A DNA stretch of 64,000 nucleotides from Aestuariivivens insulae. Its GTDB lineage: Bacteria; Bacteroidota; Bacteroidia; Flavobacteriales; Flavobacteriaceae. Location of the stretch: positions 310,001 to 374,000 of the forward strand of contig NZ_JAKMCS010000003.1 in assembly GCF_022662195.1 (NCBI RefSeq), given 5' to 3'. A program made the translations under genes and the position numbers. Within the stretch, counting starts at the first letter, position 1, and every line of letters starts with the position of its first letter. Below, piece by piece: positions 17,279-25,388 of the stretch. The notes under the pieces were generated by a model that was not told where the DNA came from, searched no databases, and saw only the letters and a program-made list of their open reading frames with translations.

Positions 17279-19630
17279 ATGAGCAACATAGTAAGCTACA
17301 TAAAACACCATAAGATAAAATCTGCCATTATTGCGATGCTCCTAATAACCTATTATTTCTGCCTGCCCAAACAGCTTTTTAACGCTCCTACCGCAACCGT
17401 TATAACGAGTAAAAATAATGAGTTATTAGGTGCGCAGATTGCCAACGACGGACAATGGCGGTTTCCACATAACGATAGCCTCCCGGAAAAATTCAAAACA
17501 TGCATCATTCAATTTGAAGACGAATACTTTTATAAACACCCTGGATTTAACCCTATTTCCATTTTTAAGGCCTTGAGGGAAAACTTAAAATCTGGAACTG
17601 TAAAACGGGGTGGAAGTACCATTACACAACAAGTGATTCGATTGTCCAGAAAGGGGCAGCAACGTACTTATCTCGAAAAATTTAAGGAACTTATTTTAGC
17701 CACTAGGTTAGAATTAAGAACTTCAAAAGACAACATACTGGCTTACTATGCCAGTAACGCCCCCTTTGGGGGCAATGTTGTAGGGTTGGATGCCGCTTCC
17801 TGGCGTTACTTCAATAGAGACCCGTATCATTTATCTTGGGCCGAAAGTGCCACCTTAGCAGTACTGCCCAATGCGCCCAGTTTAATTTATCCCGGTAAAA
17901 ACCAAGAGCGTTTGTTACAAAAACGCAATGGCTTGCTTAAAAAACTTTTAGACCATCAAGTTTTGGACTCCTTAACCTATAAATTGGCCATTACAGAAAC
18001 ACTGCCACAAAAACCTTATGCATTACCACAAATAGCGCCCCATTTATTACAAAAAGTTTCGGAAAAATATTCTGGAAAGCGAGTGCATACTACAATTGAT
18101 GTTCAACTTCAATTGCAAGTGAATCAAATTGTAAAAAGTCATTATAACCAACTTAAACAAAACGAAATCCATAATGCAGCCGTGTTGGTTATAAATGTAC
18201 ATACCCGCCAAGTTATGGCTTATGTAGGCAACTCACCTACCGATAAAGCACACCAAAAGGATGTGGACATTATTGACAAACCCAGAAGCACAGGCAGTAT
18301 TTTAAAACCCTTTTTATATGTGGCCATGCTAGATGCAGGTGACATATTGCCCAATACCTTGGTAGCCGACACCCCAACACAATTTGGAAATTACAACCCA
18401 GAAAATTATAACAAAACCTACGATGGCGCTGCCCCCGCAAGCAGAGCATTATCACGCTCGTTAAATGTACCTGCAGTAAAAATGCTGCAACAGTTTGGCT
18501 TGGACCGATTTTACCATTATCTGAAACAATTAAACCTAAACGACTTAAAGTACAATGCCAACCATTATGGGCTGTCCCTCATTTTAGGTGGCGCCGAGAG
18601 TAATTTATGGGATTTATGCAAAAGCTATGCAGCCTTATCTTCCACATTAAACCACTTTTCTGATACCTCCAGTGAGTATTTTGAAAATGAATTTTGCGAA
18701 CCAACATTTTTAGCTTCAGAAGCTATTGACTTTGGAAACAAAACTTCAGAGAAAACACTTTTTGATGCAGCTTCCATTTATTTAACTTATGAAAGTTTAA
18801 AAGAAGTTAACCGTCCTGAAGGTGACGAAAGTTGGGAGTTTTTTGATGGTTCCAGGCCCATTGCTTGGAAAACGGGTACCAGTTTTGGGTTTCGTGATGC
18901 CTGGGCTATTGGTACAACCAAAGATTATGTGGTTGGCGTTTGGGTGGGTAATGCCGATGGCGAAGGGCGCCCTGGGCTGGTAGGCATCCAGGCAGCGGCC
19001 CCCATACTTTTTGACGTGTTTGATGTCTTGCCCAACAGCGACTGGTTTGCCAAACCTTTTGATGACATGCAGAAAGTAACCATTTGCAAACAAAGTGGCC
19101 ATAGAGCATCCATAAACTGTAATGATACCGAGGAAAAGTTTATCCAGAATAGTGGTTTAAAAACAAAACCTTGCCCATACCACATTTTGGTTCATTTAGA
19201 TAAAACAGAACAATATCAGGTTAACACCTCCTGTGAAAACCTATCGAACATCACGCATAAATCTTGGTTTGTATTACCCCCCTTAATGGCATACTACTAC
19301 AAAACTAAAAATCCGTTTTACAAACCCTTGCCTAAGTTTAGGAGTGATTGCCTGAGCAACAACACCATTGCCATTGATTTTATTTACCCCAAAGAAGACA
19401 ACACCATTTTCTTGCCCAAGGATTTTAATGGCAACACCAATGCACTTATTGTTAAAATAGCCCATTCTAAACCCGAAAGTACTGTGTTTTGGTATTTGGA
19501 TGAAACCTATATAGGAAGTACCAAAGATATTCATGAACTAGCCATTAAGCCAAATGCAGGTAACCATATAATTACTGTCGTTGACACGTTTGGGAATGAG
19601 GCTAAACGACAAATTACAATATCTGAATAA
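17279..19630 (+). CDS. pbpC: Penicillin-binding protein 1C
   Basis: A 783-residue bifunctional murein synthase. One membrane segment lies near residues 14-30 (SAIIAMLLITYYFCLP). The GT51 glycosyltransferase domain has the catalytic Glu in FEDEYFYKHPG and the second motif GGSTITQQVIRL. The transpeptidase has Ser340-x-x-Lys343 (RSTGSILKPF), SRSLN at about residue 394 and KTGTS at 531-535. The C-terminal 90 residues after about 690 form the BiPBP_C beta domain that defines the 1C class. Together with the upstream alpha-2-macroglobulin it forms the known protease-trap and cell-wall-repair pair. Its stop codon is separated by a single base from that of the convergent next gene. Confidence 0.95.
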   Translation: MSNIVSYIKHHKIKSAIIAMLLITYYFCLPKQLFNAPTATVITSKNNELLGAQIANDGQWRFPHNDSLPEKFKTCIIQFEDEYFYKHPGFNPISIFKALRENLKSGTVKRGGSTITQQVIRLSRKGQQRTYLEKFKELILATRLELRTSKDNILAYYASNAPFGGNVVGLDAASWRYFNRDPYHLSWAESATLAVLPNAPSLIYPGKNQERLLQKRNGLLKKLLDHQVLDSLTYKLAITETLPQKPYALPQIAPHLLQKVSEKYSGKRVHTTIDVQLQLQVNQIVKSHYNQLKQNEIHNAAVLVINVHTRQVMAYVGNSPTDKAHQKDVDIIDKPRSTGSILKPFLYVAMLDAGDILPNTLVADTPTQFGNYNPENYNKTYDGAAPASRALSRSLNVPAVKMLQQFGLDRFYHYLKQLNLNDLKYNANHYGLSLILGGAESNLWDLCKSYAALSSTLNHFSDTSSEYFENEFCEPTFLASEAIDFGNKTSEKTLFDAASIYLTYESLKEVNRPEGDESWEFFDGSRPIAWKTGTSFGFRDAWAIGTTKDYVVGVWVGNADGEGRPGLVGIQAAAPILFDVFDVLPNSDWFAKPFDDMQKVTICKQSGHRASINCNDTEEKFIQNSGLKTKPCPYHILVHLDKTEQYQVNTSCENLSNITHKSWFVLPPLMAYYYKTKNPFYKPLPKFRSDCLSNNTIAIDFIYPKEDNTIFLPKDFNGNTNALIVKIAHSKPESTVFWYLDETYIGSTKDIHELAIKPNAGNHIITVVDTFGNEAKRQITISE

Positions 19631-19631
19631 C

Positions 19632-20168
19632 CTATCGCAATGGAAATCCTTTAGCCGCCCACCAAGGGTGAATTTCAATTTCCAACCGCCCCGCTTTAAC
19701 CATCGGATCTGCTTTGGCTAAGCTATCGGCCATTTTTAAGGTAGGCACATTGTAAATGGTAATGCCACGTATATCCCCATCGTCTCCAAAAGGCCCAGAA
19801 ATATCTGCATAGCCCAGCTCGTACATTTTTCCTAAATGGGCTAAGTGTGCTTTTTGTAAATCGGCTGCTTCCTCTTCATTTTGTCCGCGTATAGGCCCCC
19901 GTTTTAGAAAGGCAATAAAATATTGCTGCATTAAAATGGTATCCTGTGTTTTTTCATCAACATAATCGAACGTTTTAAAGCCTTTAGCGTCTAACTCTTC
20001 TTTTAATTGTTTTGTCGACTTTTTTATAGGGGCCTCGACAACTTCAATTATCGAATCTATCGCTTCTTCAACTACCTCTTCATTTATAGTATTTTCTGTT
20101 GCTTTTGTTTCATTTTTACAAGCAAACAAAAACAAGGCTATTGAAAGGTAAATTAATATTGTTTTCAT
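19632..20168 (-). CDS. YCII-domain lipoprotein
   Basis: A 178-residue lipoprotein. The leader MKTILIYLSIALFLFAC gives Cys17, followed by an acidic, low-complexity linker (about 18-55). Residues about 78-175 are a YCII-like dimeric alpha/beta barrel domain, with QQYFIAFLKRGPIRGQNEEEAA, LGKMYELGYADISGPFGDDGDIRGITIYN and ADSLAKADPMVKAGRLEIEIHPWW. The His and Asp that are conserved in YciI enzymes can be matched here to AHLAHLG and ADPMV. No activity is established for secreted members. It is convergent with pbpC, with one base between the stops. Confidence 0.85.
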   Translation of the reverse strand: MKTILIYLSIALFLFACKNETKATENTINEEVVEEAIDSIIEVVEAPIKKSTKQLKEELDAKGFKTFDYVDEKTQDTILMQQYFIAFLKRGPIRGQNEEEAADLQKAHLAHLGKMYELGYADISGPFGDDGDIRGITIYNVPTLKMADSLAKADPMVKAGRLEIEIHPWWAAKGFPLR

Positions 20169-20201
20169 ATCCTATAGGTTTTATTTAAGCATTTTATTTT
20201 C

Positions 20202-20268
20202 AACCCTTCCGTCTTTGATTTCTTGGCTTCGACTACGCTCAGCCATCAGAAAACGAATACGGTGAGGT
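20202..20268 (-). repeat. Single B-type intergenic repeat unit
   Basis: In reverse orientation this reads GGTGAG...GGCTGAGCG, CGAAGCCAAGAAATCAAAG and ACGGAAGGGTTG, the 3' half of the B unit found at 16.4-17.3 kb. It lies between the YCII and CYTH genes. The 5' half with the CTTCCCTT arms is missing. Confidence 0.7.
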
Positions 20269-20305
20269 TCTTAAATCGGTATTAAATTTACATTCCTATT
20301 TATAT

Positions 20306-20776
20306 TCACCACTTTTTAAAAGGATTGATACTCAATTGCGAATTATAATACTTTACATCTCCAGTCACCTCTTTGCCTAACCAATCGGGCTTTAAAAAAA
20401 GCTCGTTTTTATCTTTTAATTCTACCTCGGCGATTACCAAACCTTCATTATCTGCTAAAAACTCATCTATTTCAAATATATGGTTTCCTGCTCTAACTTC
20501 ATAACGCATCTTATCAATAACAACTGGTTCACAAAGCTTTAAAAGCGATTCGGCTTCTTGTTTTGTTATATCCTTTTCCCACTCAAAACGCGATAATCCA
20601 TCTTGAGAAGATTTTCCTTTAACAGTAATAATACCTTGATCTCCTTTAATTCTTACACGTACGGTACGCTCCTTATGGGTGTTTAAAAACCCTTGTATAA
20701 TTCGTGTTTTCTTAAAAGCTTCGGTTTTGTACGCTTCAGAAGTCACCAAAAATTTGCGTTCTATTTCTATTGTCAT
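20306..20776 (-). CDS. CYTH-domain (triphosphate tunnel) protein
   Basis: A 156-residue protein when started at the ATG at 20776; a longer frame upstream has no support and would overlap dinB. MTIEIERKFLVTS carries the ExExK signature of the CYTH superfamily, followed by ERTVRVRIKGDQGIITVKGKSS, DGLSRFEWEKDI, RYEVRAGNHIFEIDEFL and GLVIAEVELKD, which line the eight-stranded tunnel with acidic and basic residues. Bacterial members hydrolyse tripolyphosphate or related triphosphates, or make cAMP; small stand-alone ones like this are mostly tripolyphosphatases. The substrate is inferred. Divergent from dinB with 60 bp between starts. Confidence 0.92.
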   Translation of the reverse strand: MTIEIERKFLVTSEAYKTEAFKKTRIIQGFLNTHKERTVRVRIKGDQGIITVKGKSSQDGLSRFEWEKDITKQEAESLLKLCEPVVIDKMRYEVRAGNHIFEIDEFLADNEGLVIAEVELKDKNELFLKPDWLGKEVTGDVKYYNSQLSINPFKKW

Positions 20777-20802
20777 ATCCAAAGATTGGAAATTTGAGTG
20801 AC

Positions 20803-20829
20803 TTGATGAAACTTTATATTGTAAATTTG
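20803..20829 (+). promoter_or_regulatory. Putative dinB promoter
   Basis: TTG (20803-20805), 16 nt, then TAAATTTG (20822-20829), a full match to the Bacteroidota -7 box. The ATG of dinB is only 7 bp further on, which would make the transcript nearly leaderless. Confidence 0.5.
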
Positions 20830-20836
20830 GTTGACT

Positions 20837-21934
20837 ATGATTGATGATCTTCCCATACGAAAAATTATTCATGTGGATATGGATGCCTTTTATGCCTCTG
20901 TAGAGCAAATGGACAACCCCAATCTTAAAGGAAAGCCCATAGCTGTAGGTGGTGGCGGTAAGCGCGGTGTAGTAAGCGCAGCGAGTTATGAAGCCAGGAA
21001 GTTTGGTGTTAAAAGTGCCATGTCTGGTAATTTGGCTGCCAAGCTCTGCCCTGAGCTAATCTTTGTACGTCCAAATTTTGAGCGATATTCCGAAATTTCT
21101 AAAAAAATACGTCGCATATTTTATGATTATACCGATTTGGTAGAACCCCTTTCCCTTGATGAAGCTTATCTGGATGTTACCAAAAATAAAAAAGGAAACC
21201 CTAGTGCTTCCTTAATTGCCAAAGAGATTCGGGAACGAATCTTTAATGAAATAGGCCTTACTGCATCGGCAGGCATTTCCATTAATAAGTTTATTGCCAA
21301 GGTGGCTAGTGATTACAATAAACCCAACGGCCAAAAAACCGTAAACCCCGAAGATGTTCTGGAATTTTTGGAACAATTGGACATTAGAAAGTTTTATGGC
21401 GTTGGTAAAGTGACCGCCGAAAAAATGTATCAACTCGGCATTTTTACGGGGCTCGATTTAAAACAAAAATCCTTGGACTATTTAGATGCGCATTTTGGAA
21501 AATCGGGGCGCTATTACTACGATGTGGTTCGTGGCATACACAATAGCGAAGTTAAGCCCAACCGTATTAGAAAAAGTTTGGCTGCCGAACGTACCTTTAG
21601 TGAAAACCTATCCAGCGAGGTCTTTATGTTGGAAAAACTAGATCAGATAGCCGATGAGGTATCACGACGGTTAACCAAAAGTAAAGTTGCTGGCAAGACG
21701 GTGACCCTAAAAATAAAATACAGCGATTTTACCTTGCAAACCCGAAGTAAAACATTGGTCTATTATATTAGCGACAAAAGCATTATTTTCGATACGGCCA
21801 AGGATTTGTTATATCAGGAAAAACTAAGTAACTCCGTTAGATTGTTGGGCATTTCATTATCAAATTTAAATACAGAAACTAAAGCCAAGCCTAAACAAGA
21901 CAGTGTTAGTGTTCAATTAAAGTTTGGGTTTTAG
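20837..21934 (+). CDS. dinB: DNA polymerase IV
   Basis: A 365-residue Y-family translesion polymerase, started at the ATG at 20837 rather than at the TTG two codons upstream. The catalytic motifs are HVDMDAFYASVEQ (Asp14, Asp16) and the SLDEAYLDVT segment with the third acidic residue. The steric-gate region FYASVE and the finger-domain Arg/Lys are present, then helix-hairpin-helix residues in IRKFYGVGKVTAEKMYQLGI and the little-finger domain beginning at about 240. The C-terminal VSVQLKFGF resembles a beta-clamp-binding tail (QLxLF class). Divergent from the CYTH gene. Confidence 0.96.
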   Translation: MIDDLPIRKIIHVDMDAFYASVEQMDNPNLKGKPIAVGGGGKRGVVSAASYEARKFGVKSAMSGNLAAKLCPELIFVRPNFERYSEISKKIRRIFYDYTDLVEPLSLDEAYLDVTKNKKGNPSASLIAKEIRERIFNEIGLTASAGISINKFIAKVASDYNKPNGQKTVNPEDVLEFLEQLDIRKFYGVGKVTAEKMYQLGIFTGLDLKQKSLDYLDAHFGKSGRYYYDVVRGIHNSEVKPNRIRKSLAAERTFSENLSSEVFMLEKLDQIADEVSRRLTKSKVAGKTVTLKIKYSDFTLQTRSKTLVYYISDKSIIFDTAKDLLYQEKLSNSVRLLGISLSNLNTETKAKPKQDSVSVQLKFGF

Positions 21935-22023
21935 CCGTACAATTTTAGTGCCTAACAAAAAATTACCCAAAAAGTTAATAGCGGGAAACTAAAAAGCGCA
22001 AGCATGCTATGACCCAAATAATG

Positions 22024-22116
22024 GCGTTCCCCCTCCCTATGGGTCGTGGGCCGGGCTTTCACTACTCGCTGCCTCCTGCGTTGGCGAGCTCAAACATACC
22101 GTTCAATCCCTAACGC
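22024..22116 (-). repeat. GC-rich structured intergenic element, copy 1
   Basis: Read on the minus strand it starts GCGTTAGGGATTGA and ends GAAAGCCCGGCCC then GGAACGCC. GCGTT and AACGC can close a stem; inside it lies a hairpin CTCGC...GCGAG. It is much richer in G+C than the surrounding sequence. The same start and end blocks occur in copy 2 on the opposite strand. Confidence 0.7.
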
Positions 22117-22253
22117 AGCAGCAGAACGGTAATTAGTATTAAGTACTCTGTATTAAGTGTTAAGTAACTTAGCGAATGGGGCACCCGGTATCGGTCTTCG
22201 GTTAATTTGCCACCAAACAACTACCGACTGCAATTAGCAGTGCCCACTGAGGC

Positions 22254-22331
22254 GGGTGCGTTAGGGATTGAGGCATTGTTGGAGCTCCCTGAAAGGAGCG
22301 ACTGCCGAAAGCCCGGGCCGTTAGGTAACGC
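22254..22331 (+). repeat. GC-rich structured intergenic element, copy 2
   Basis: Starts GCGTTAGGGATTGA (from 22258), contains the hairpin GCTCC-ctgaaa-GGAGC, and ends GAAAGCCCGGGCC then TAACGC (22326-22331). GCGTTA and TAACGC pair over 6 bp. The inner hairpin differs in sequence from copy 1 but sits at the same place. The 137 bp between the copies hold a TTAAGT-rich stretch (22136-22171). I see no credible gene in the whole 21935-22435 gap. Confidence 0.7.
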
Positions 22332-22435
22332 CCAAATTTTTAAACTATTGGCCCCTTGCCAAAAAGGAATAGATGAATTGCAGACAAGGGAAGATTATGT
22401 TTATCGTGTGCTTAGCCATACACTTATTTATAAAT

Positions 22436-22464
22436 AAAAACCCGCCTTAATCTAGACGGGTTTT
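22436..22464 (-). terminator. Intrinsic terminator after pyk
   Basis: AAAACCCG (from 22437) and CGGGTTTT (to 22464), with an additional pair inside, lie 45 bp past the pyk stop codon. There are T-tracts on both strands. Confidence 0.8.
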
Positions 22465-22508
22465 ATATAAATAACAATAAGATTTGGTTTAAAAACTTTT
22501 AATATCTT

Positions 22509-23951
22509 CTAAAAATCACAGGATTTTATTTCTGTTACTCTTAACGTGTTTACCATGCCTTTTTCTTGAATAGGCATTGCTGCAAGGCTAATTAACATAT
22601 CGCCCACACCCAAGTAACCTTTTTTACAGGCAATGGTATTAACATCTTCAATCGTTTCATCGGTACTCACAAACTTATCGTAGTAAAACGCACGAACACC
22701 CCACAATAAGCTCAATCGGGTAAGTATGCGTTTATTGGATGTAAACACTAATATATGACATGAGGGTCTCCATGCCGAGATTTGAAACGCCGTATATCCA
22801 CTATTGGTTAGTGTTGAAATGGCCTTGGCATCTATTTCGTTGGCCATAGTTGCTGCATGGTAACAAATAGACTTTGTAATGTAACGGTTAGTTCTTATAT
22901 GTGGTGGCAGTTGGGGCACTTGAATTAAATCGGAGTCCTCTACACTGCTTAGAATACCAGACATTTGCTTTATAACCTGTACCGGATAACTCCCCACCGA
23001 GGTCTCTCCTGAAAGCATTACTGCATCGGCCCCATCCATAACCGAATTGGCCACATCGTTCACTTCGGCACGGGTAGGCGTTAAACTGGAAATCATGGTT
23101 TCCATCATTTGCGTTGCAATAATTACAGGAATCCTGGCCTTTTTGGCACGAAGCACCAATTGCTTTTGTATTAAAGGCACTTCTTGGGCAGGTATTTCTA
23201 CACCCAAATCGCCACGCGCCACCATTAATCCATCGCAATGTGCCACAATCTTATCGATATTCTCAATGGCCTCTGGCTTTTCGATCTTGGCTATAATTGG
23301 AATTTTATAATCAGTATGCTGGCTTATTAAATCCCTTAGCTGCATTAAATCCTCTGCATGTCTTACAAACGATAAGGCTATCCAATCCACATCCTGACTA
23401 ATTGCGAAAACGGCATCATTAATGTCTTTTTCGGTAAGTGCAGGTTGTGAAATATTCGTGTTTGGAAGGTTTACTCCTTTTTTAGATTTTAAAGGCCCTC
23501 CTTGTATTACTTTGGCTTTTACCTCGGTATCACCATCTGTTGAAACTACTTCAAAAATTAACTTACCGTCATCCAATAAAATACGCTCTCCAGGTTTTGC
23601 ATCCTTTGGAAAGCGATCGTAAGTCATGTAAACACGCTCTTTAGTCCCCTCAAAAGACTCACCAGTTACAAAAGTTATTTCGTCGCCTGGGTTTACCACC
23701 ACTTCTTCTTTCATCACTCCTACACGAAGCTTAGGCCCTTGTAAATCTGCTAAAATTGCAGCATTGTACCCTAATTCATCATTTAACTCACGGATGATGT
23801 TAATACGCGTTTTTACATCTTCATAATCGGCATGCGAAAAATTGATCCTAAATACATCTACTCCTTCTTCTAGCATTCCTTTTAGAACTTCCTTCGTGCT
23901 TGAAGCAGGACCTAATGTTGCTACTATTTTTGTTTTCTTTCTTGTTGGCAT
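22509..23951 (-). CDS. pyk: Pyruvate kinase
   Basis: A 480-residue glycolytic enzyme that makes pyruvate and ATP from phosphoenolpyruvate and ADP. It begins RKKTKIVATLGPASS and has DVFRINFSHAD, the B-domain from about residue 72, the active-site segment IPIIAKIEKPEAIENID with the catalytic Lys, GLMVARGDLGVEIP with metal ligands, and the signature ATQMMETM...PTRAEVNDVANSVMDGADAVMLSGETSVG. The C-terminal regulatory domain is complete. Its ATG overlaps the stop codon of the upstream IPExxxVDY gene by one base (TAATG), so the pair is coupled. Confidence 0.97.
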   Translation of the reverse strand: MPTRKKTKIVATLGPASSTKEVLKGMLEEGVDVFRINFSHADYEDVKTRINIIRELNDELGYNAAILADLQGPKLRVGVMKEEVVVNPGDEITFVTGESFEGTKERVYMTYDRFPKDAKPGERILLDDGKLIFEVVSTDGDTEVKAKVIQGGPLKSKKGVNLPNTNISQPALTEKDINDAVFAISQDVDWIALSFVRHAEDLMQLRDLISQHTDYKIPIIAKIEKPEAIENIDKIVAHCDGLMVARGDLGVEIPAQEVPLIQKQLVLRAKKARIPVIIATQMMETMISSLTPTRAEVNDVANSVMDGADAVMLSGETSVGSYPVQVIKQMSGILSSVEDSDLIQVPQLPPHIRTNRYITKSICYHAATMANEIDAKAISTLTNSGYTAFQISAWRPSCHILVFTSNKRILTRLSLLWGVRAFYYDKFVSTDETIEDVNTIACKKGYLGVGDMLISLAAMPIQEKGMVNTLRVTEIKSCDF

Positions 23952-24436
23952 TAACTAAATATTAAATTGTCTTTAGATTTTAATTGACTTGCGTCAATAC
24001 TATAAGCTGTCACGATTTGTGGTATACTAAGAATTTGGTTTACAATATACTTCTCTTTAGAGTCGGTATACTCATTTTCAATCTTTAAAAAAAAGTTAAC
24101 CCGCTTGTATTCTGGTATTAAATTAAAGGTTTTTGTAATAGGTTCTTGAGTTTCGAACAACGATGTATATGTTGTGTCTTGAAATTCTTCCCTCTTGCAA
24201 ATATTAGACACTAAACTCCATGTTTTTAGATGTCTATCATCCTCCCATTCAAAAATTGAATACGTAGATTTACCATTATCAAAATCTAAGTCCACAGGCT
24301 TTCTCAATAAATTAATCTCTAAATGTTTATTGAGCAGATAAGCTATACGATAATCCTCTAGAGTACAATGAATACCTATTAAAGTATATTGTTCCTCATC
24401 AAAAAAATCATCAAGAACAAGCTTGCGAACAGCCAT
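23951..24436 (-). CDS. IPExxxVDY family protein
   Basis: A 161-residue cytoplasmic protein of a family restricted to Bacteroidota and almost always encoded next to pyk and rnc. The name-giving motif is seen as LIPEYKRVNFFLKI at about residue 113, so the usual VDY is VNF here. The N-terminus reads VLDDFFDEEQYTLIGIHCTLEDYRIAYLLNKHL. No enzyme motif is visible and no function is established. Its stop overlaps the pyk start; rnc lies 120 bp upstream. Confidence 0.88.
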   Translation of the reverse strand: MAVRKLVLDDFFDEEQYTLIGIHCTLEDYRIAYLLNKHLEINLLRKPVDLDFDNGKSTYSIFEWEDDRHLKTWSLVSNICKREEFQDTTYTSLFETQEPITKTFNLIPEYKRVNFFLKIENEYTDSKEKYIVNQILSIPQIVTAYSIDASQLKSKDNLIFS

Positions 24437-24556
24437 AGTTTTACATTAACAGGCTGTAAATATAGTATTTAATACGCTAATGGTATTTAAGTTTGGCTAA
24501 TGTTAATAATTAAATAAACTAAAACGTTATAGTTAATTTCTCAACAGGCCTTTTTT

Positions 24557-25297
24557 TTAAATCATTTTAGAGATGCTTTTTTGAAAAGCAAAAAAGGCGC
24601 GCTTTGATGCTTTTTCTTCGGCCTTTTTCTTAGAGGTAGCCCGTGCTTTAGCTACCACTTTATTATCGATAGATAGCTTAACGGAAAAATGCCTAACATC
24701 GTCGTTACCTGTATCTTCATAAACATTATAACCAAATGTTTTCTTTTCCTTTTGGCACCATTCTATCAATAAACTTTTATAGCTTATTACTTTACCTTCT
24801 AATTTTTCAATATCTACATAAGGTGTTATAATACGCTTATAAATAAAGTTTTCACAGTATTTATAACCTCGATCCAAAAATATGGCTCCAACTAAAGCTT
24901 CGAATAAGTTACCGTGTATGTTATCTCCAAATTGTCCTGGAGGAATTTTACTTTCAACCAAGTCTATTAAATGCAGTTCCTTCCCCAGTTCATTTAAATG
25001 CTCCCTACTTACCACCTTAGAACGCATTTTGGTTAAATAGCCTTCGTCTCCACTCGGTACTTCGGTATATAAATGGGAGGCTATTACAGCCCCTAACATG
25101 GCATCACCTAAAAACTCTAACCGTTCATAGTTAATGACATTCCCTTTTTTATCCCTAATATTCATGGAACGGTGGGTGAAAGCAGTAACGTAATGCTTTA
25201 TATTTTTAGGCTTGAACCCGAGGATTTTTCTTAATTCCATAAAAAAATTCCCGCTACCTTTATAACGGGAATTTAATATGTTGCGAATGATGCTCAT
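24557..25297 (-). CDS. rnc: Ribonuclease III
   Basis: A 246-residue double-strand-specific endoribonuclease that processes rRNA and other RNAs. The catalytic helix is NYERLEFLGDAMLGAVI (Glu and Asp ligands), with the second acidic pair in HGNLFEALVGAIFLDRGY. A double-stranded RNA-binding domain occupies the last 75 residues (SYKSLLIEWCQKEKK...KKAEEKASKRAFFAF). It lies between the fatty-acid genes fabF-acpP upstream and the IPExxxVDY-pyk pair downstream, all on the minus strand. Confidence 0.96.
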   Translation of the reverse strand: MSIIRNILNSRYKGSGNFFMELRKILGFKPKNIKHYVTAFTHRSMNIRDKKGNVINYERLEFLGDAMLGAVIASHLYTEVPSGDEGYLTKMRSKVVSREHLNELGKELHLIDLVESKIPPGQFGDNIHGNLFEALVGAIFLDRGYKYCENFIYKRIITPYVDIEKLEGKVISYKSLLIEWCQKEKKTFGYNVYEDTGNDDVRHFSVKLSIDNKVVAKARATSKKKAEEKASKRAFFAFQKSISKMI

Positions 25298-25388
25298 CTG
25301 ATAATTGTTATTTTATTTTCAGATATAATAAACCATGTGTCATTTTACTGTAAAGTTTAATTTATTATTGGCTTATTTCATTCGGGAT

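Noticed and set aside
20777-20908. A 44-codon N-terminal extension of the CYTH protein.
   Set aside because: The CYTH fold begins at the ExExK strand right after the inner Met, and the extension would overlap the dinB promoter and start.
22207-22437. A 76-codon open frame on the plus strand starting MPPNNYRLQLAVP.
   Set aside because: It runs through the GC-rich structured element (22258-22331), has no credible promoter or family resemblance, and its composition follows the repeat.
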